From Myxococcales bacterium (lineage in GTDB: Bacteria > Myxococcota > Polyangia > Fen-1088), in assembly GCA_003155465.1 (NCBI GenBank), contig PMCR01000108.1:3500-9807 (forward strand): a DNA stretch of 6,308 nucleotides. Reading direction: 5' to 3'. The translations under genes and the position numbers were made by a program. A model generated the notes under the pieces. That model had not been told where the DNA came from. It saw only the letters and a list, made by a program, of their open reading frames with translations, and did not search any database. Positions 6,110-6,308 of the stretch are shown here, in pieces. Every line of letters starts with the position of its first letter. Position 1 is the stretch's first letter.

Positions 6110-6308
6110 GGCCCCACGAGTGCTGAATGTAGGTGAGGGCGGCTTGACCCTGGACGGTGAAGGTCATGGTGTCTCCGGTCCCCTTCTGAACCAGCAAGCT
6201 GGAGCCCGAGGTGCCGCCGCTGGGGGCAAACGCACCTGCCCACCAGCAGCTTCCCATCTTGTTGTCATAGATCGTGTTGGCCGTACCGACGATAAAGGAC
6301 TTGTCTGC
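6102..6308 (-). CDS. C-terminal end of an unrecognised protein (start lies beyond the window)
   Basis: On the minus strand an open frame enters at the right edge and ends at TGA (6104-6102), giving the last 68 residues of a protein. The sequence is rich in Gly, Ser, Thr and aromatic residues (for example GSCWWAGAF and TMTFTVQGQA), has one Cys, and ends in SWGLN. It has no membrane helix and looks strand-forming, which would suit an exported or surface protein, but this is only an impression of composition. I do not recognise the family. It is convergent with the sigma remnant, and its stop overlaps the end of that remnant frame by a few bases. Codon use looks like ordinary coding sequence. 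It could also be a fragment of a broken gene; that cannot be judged without the upstream part. Confidence 0.55.
   Translation of the reverse strand, partial: ADKSFIVGTANTIYDNKMGSCWWAGAFAPSGGTSGSSLLVQKGTGDTMTFTVQGQAALTYIQHSWGLN

Overview
The window is GC-rich bacterial chromosome with tightly packed genes on both strands. The gene content suggests a member of the Myxococcota or a related former deltaproteobacterial lineage: a DUF4388/PATAN-like protein fused to a J-domain and TPRs, a 'GGTMN'-type lipid kinase, a PP2C-type phosphatase and an ECF-like sigma factor relic. This is a judgement from protein style only, because no rRNA or other phylogenetic marker is present.

Layout. From 1 to 3259 three genes lie on the minus strand and read leftward in the order lipid kinase (2321-3259), PP2C-family Ser/Thr phosphatase (1493-2284) and GlnE, the glutamine synthetase adenylyltransferase/adenylyl-removing enzyme (1-1517, cut by the window edge). 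Spacing is 36 bp and then a short overlap, so they are probably one transcript. A divergent control region of about 160 bp (3260-3421) separates them from a plus-strand gene (3422-5257) encoding a 611-residue DUF4388-like/J-domain/TPR protein. Convergent to that gene, 13 bp away, is a minus-strand yhbY-type RNA-binding protein gene (5271-5573). Upstream of yhbY, pointing away from it, is the plus-strand remnant of an ECF-type sigma factor (from 5807). It is stopped by TAG at 6017 within region 2 and has no region 4. The right edge holds the last 68 codons of an unrecognised minus-strand gene (6102-6308), which abuts the sigma remnant.

How the parts relate. The left operon combines nitrogen control (GlnE), protein dephosphorylation and lipid phosphorylation. 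No direct functional link is visible, but the three are probably co-expressed. The divergent control region carries a two-part sequence (GACACAGT then TGACGGTT) once on each strand. In both cases it ends exactly 29 bp before the chosen start codon, which suggests a shared regulator or promoter type for the operon and the J-domain protein.

I do not see a defence system, CRISPR array, mobile element or RNA gene. The most notable points are the symmetric control element, the decayed sigma factor, and the DUF4388-like/J/TPR architecture.
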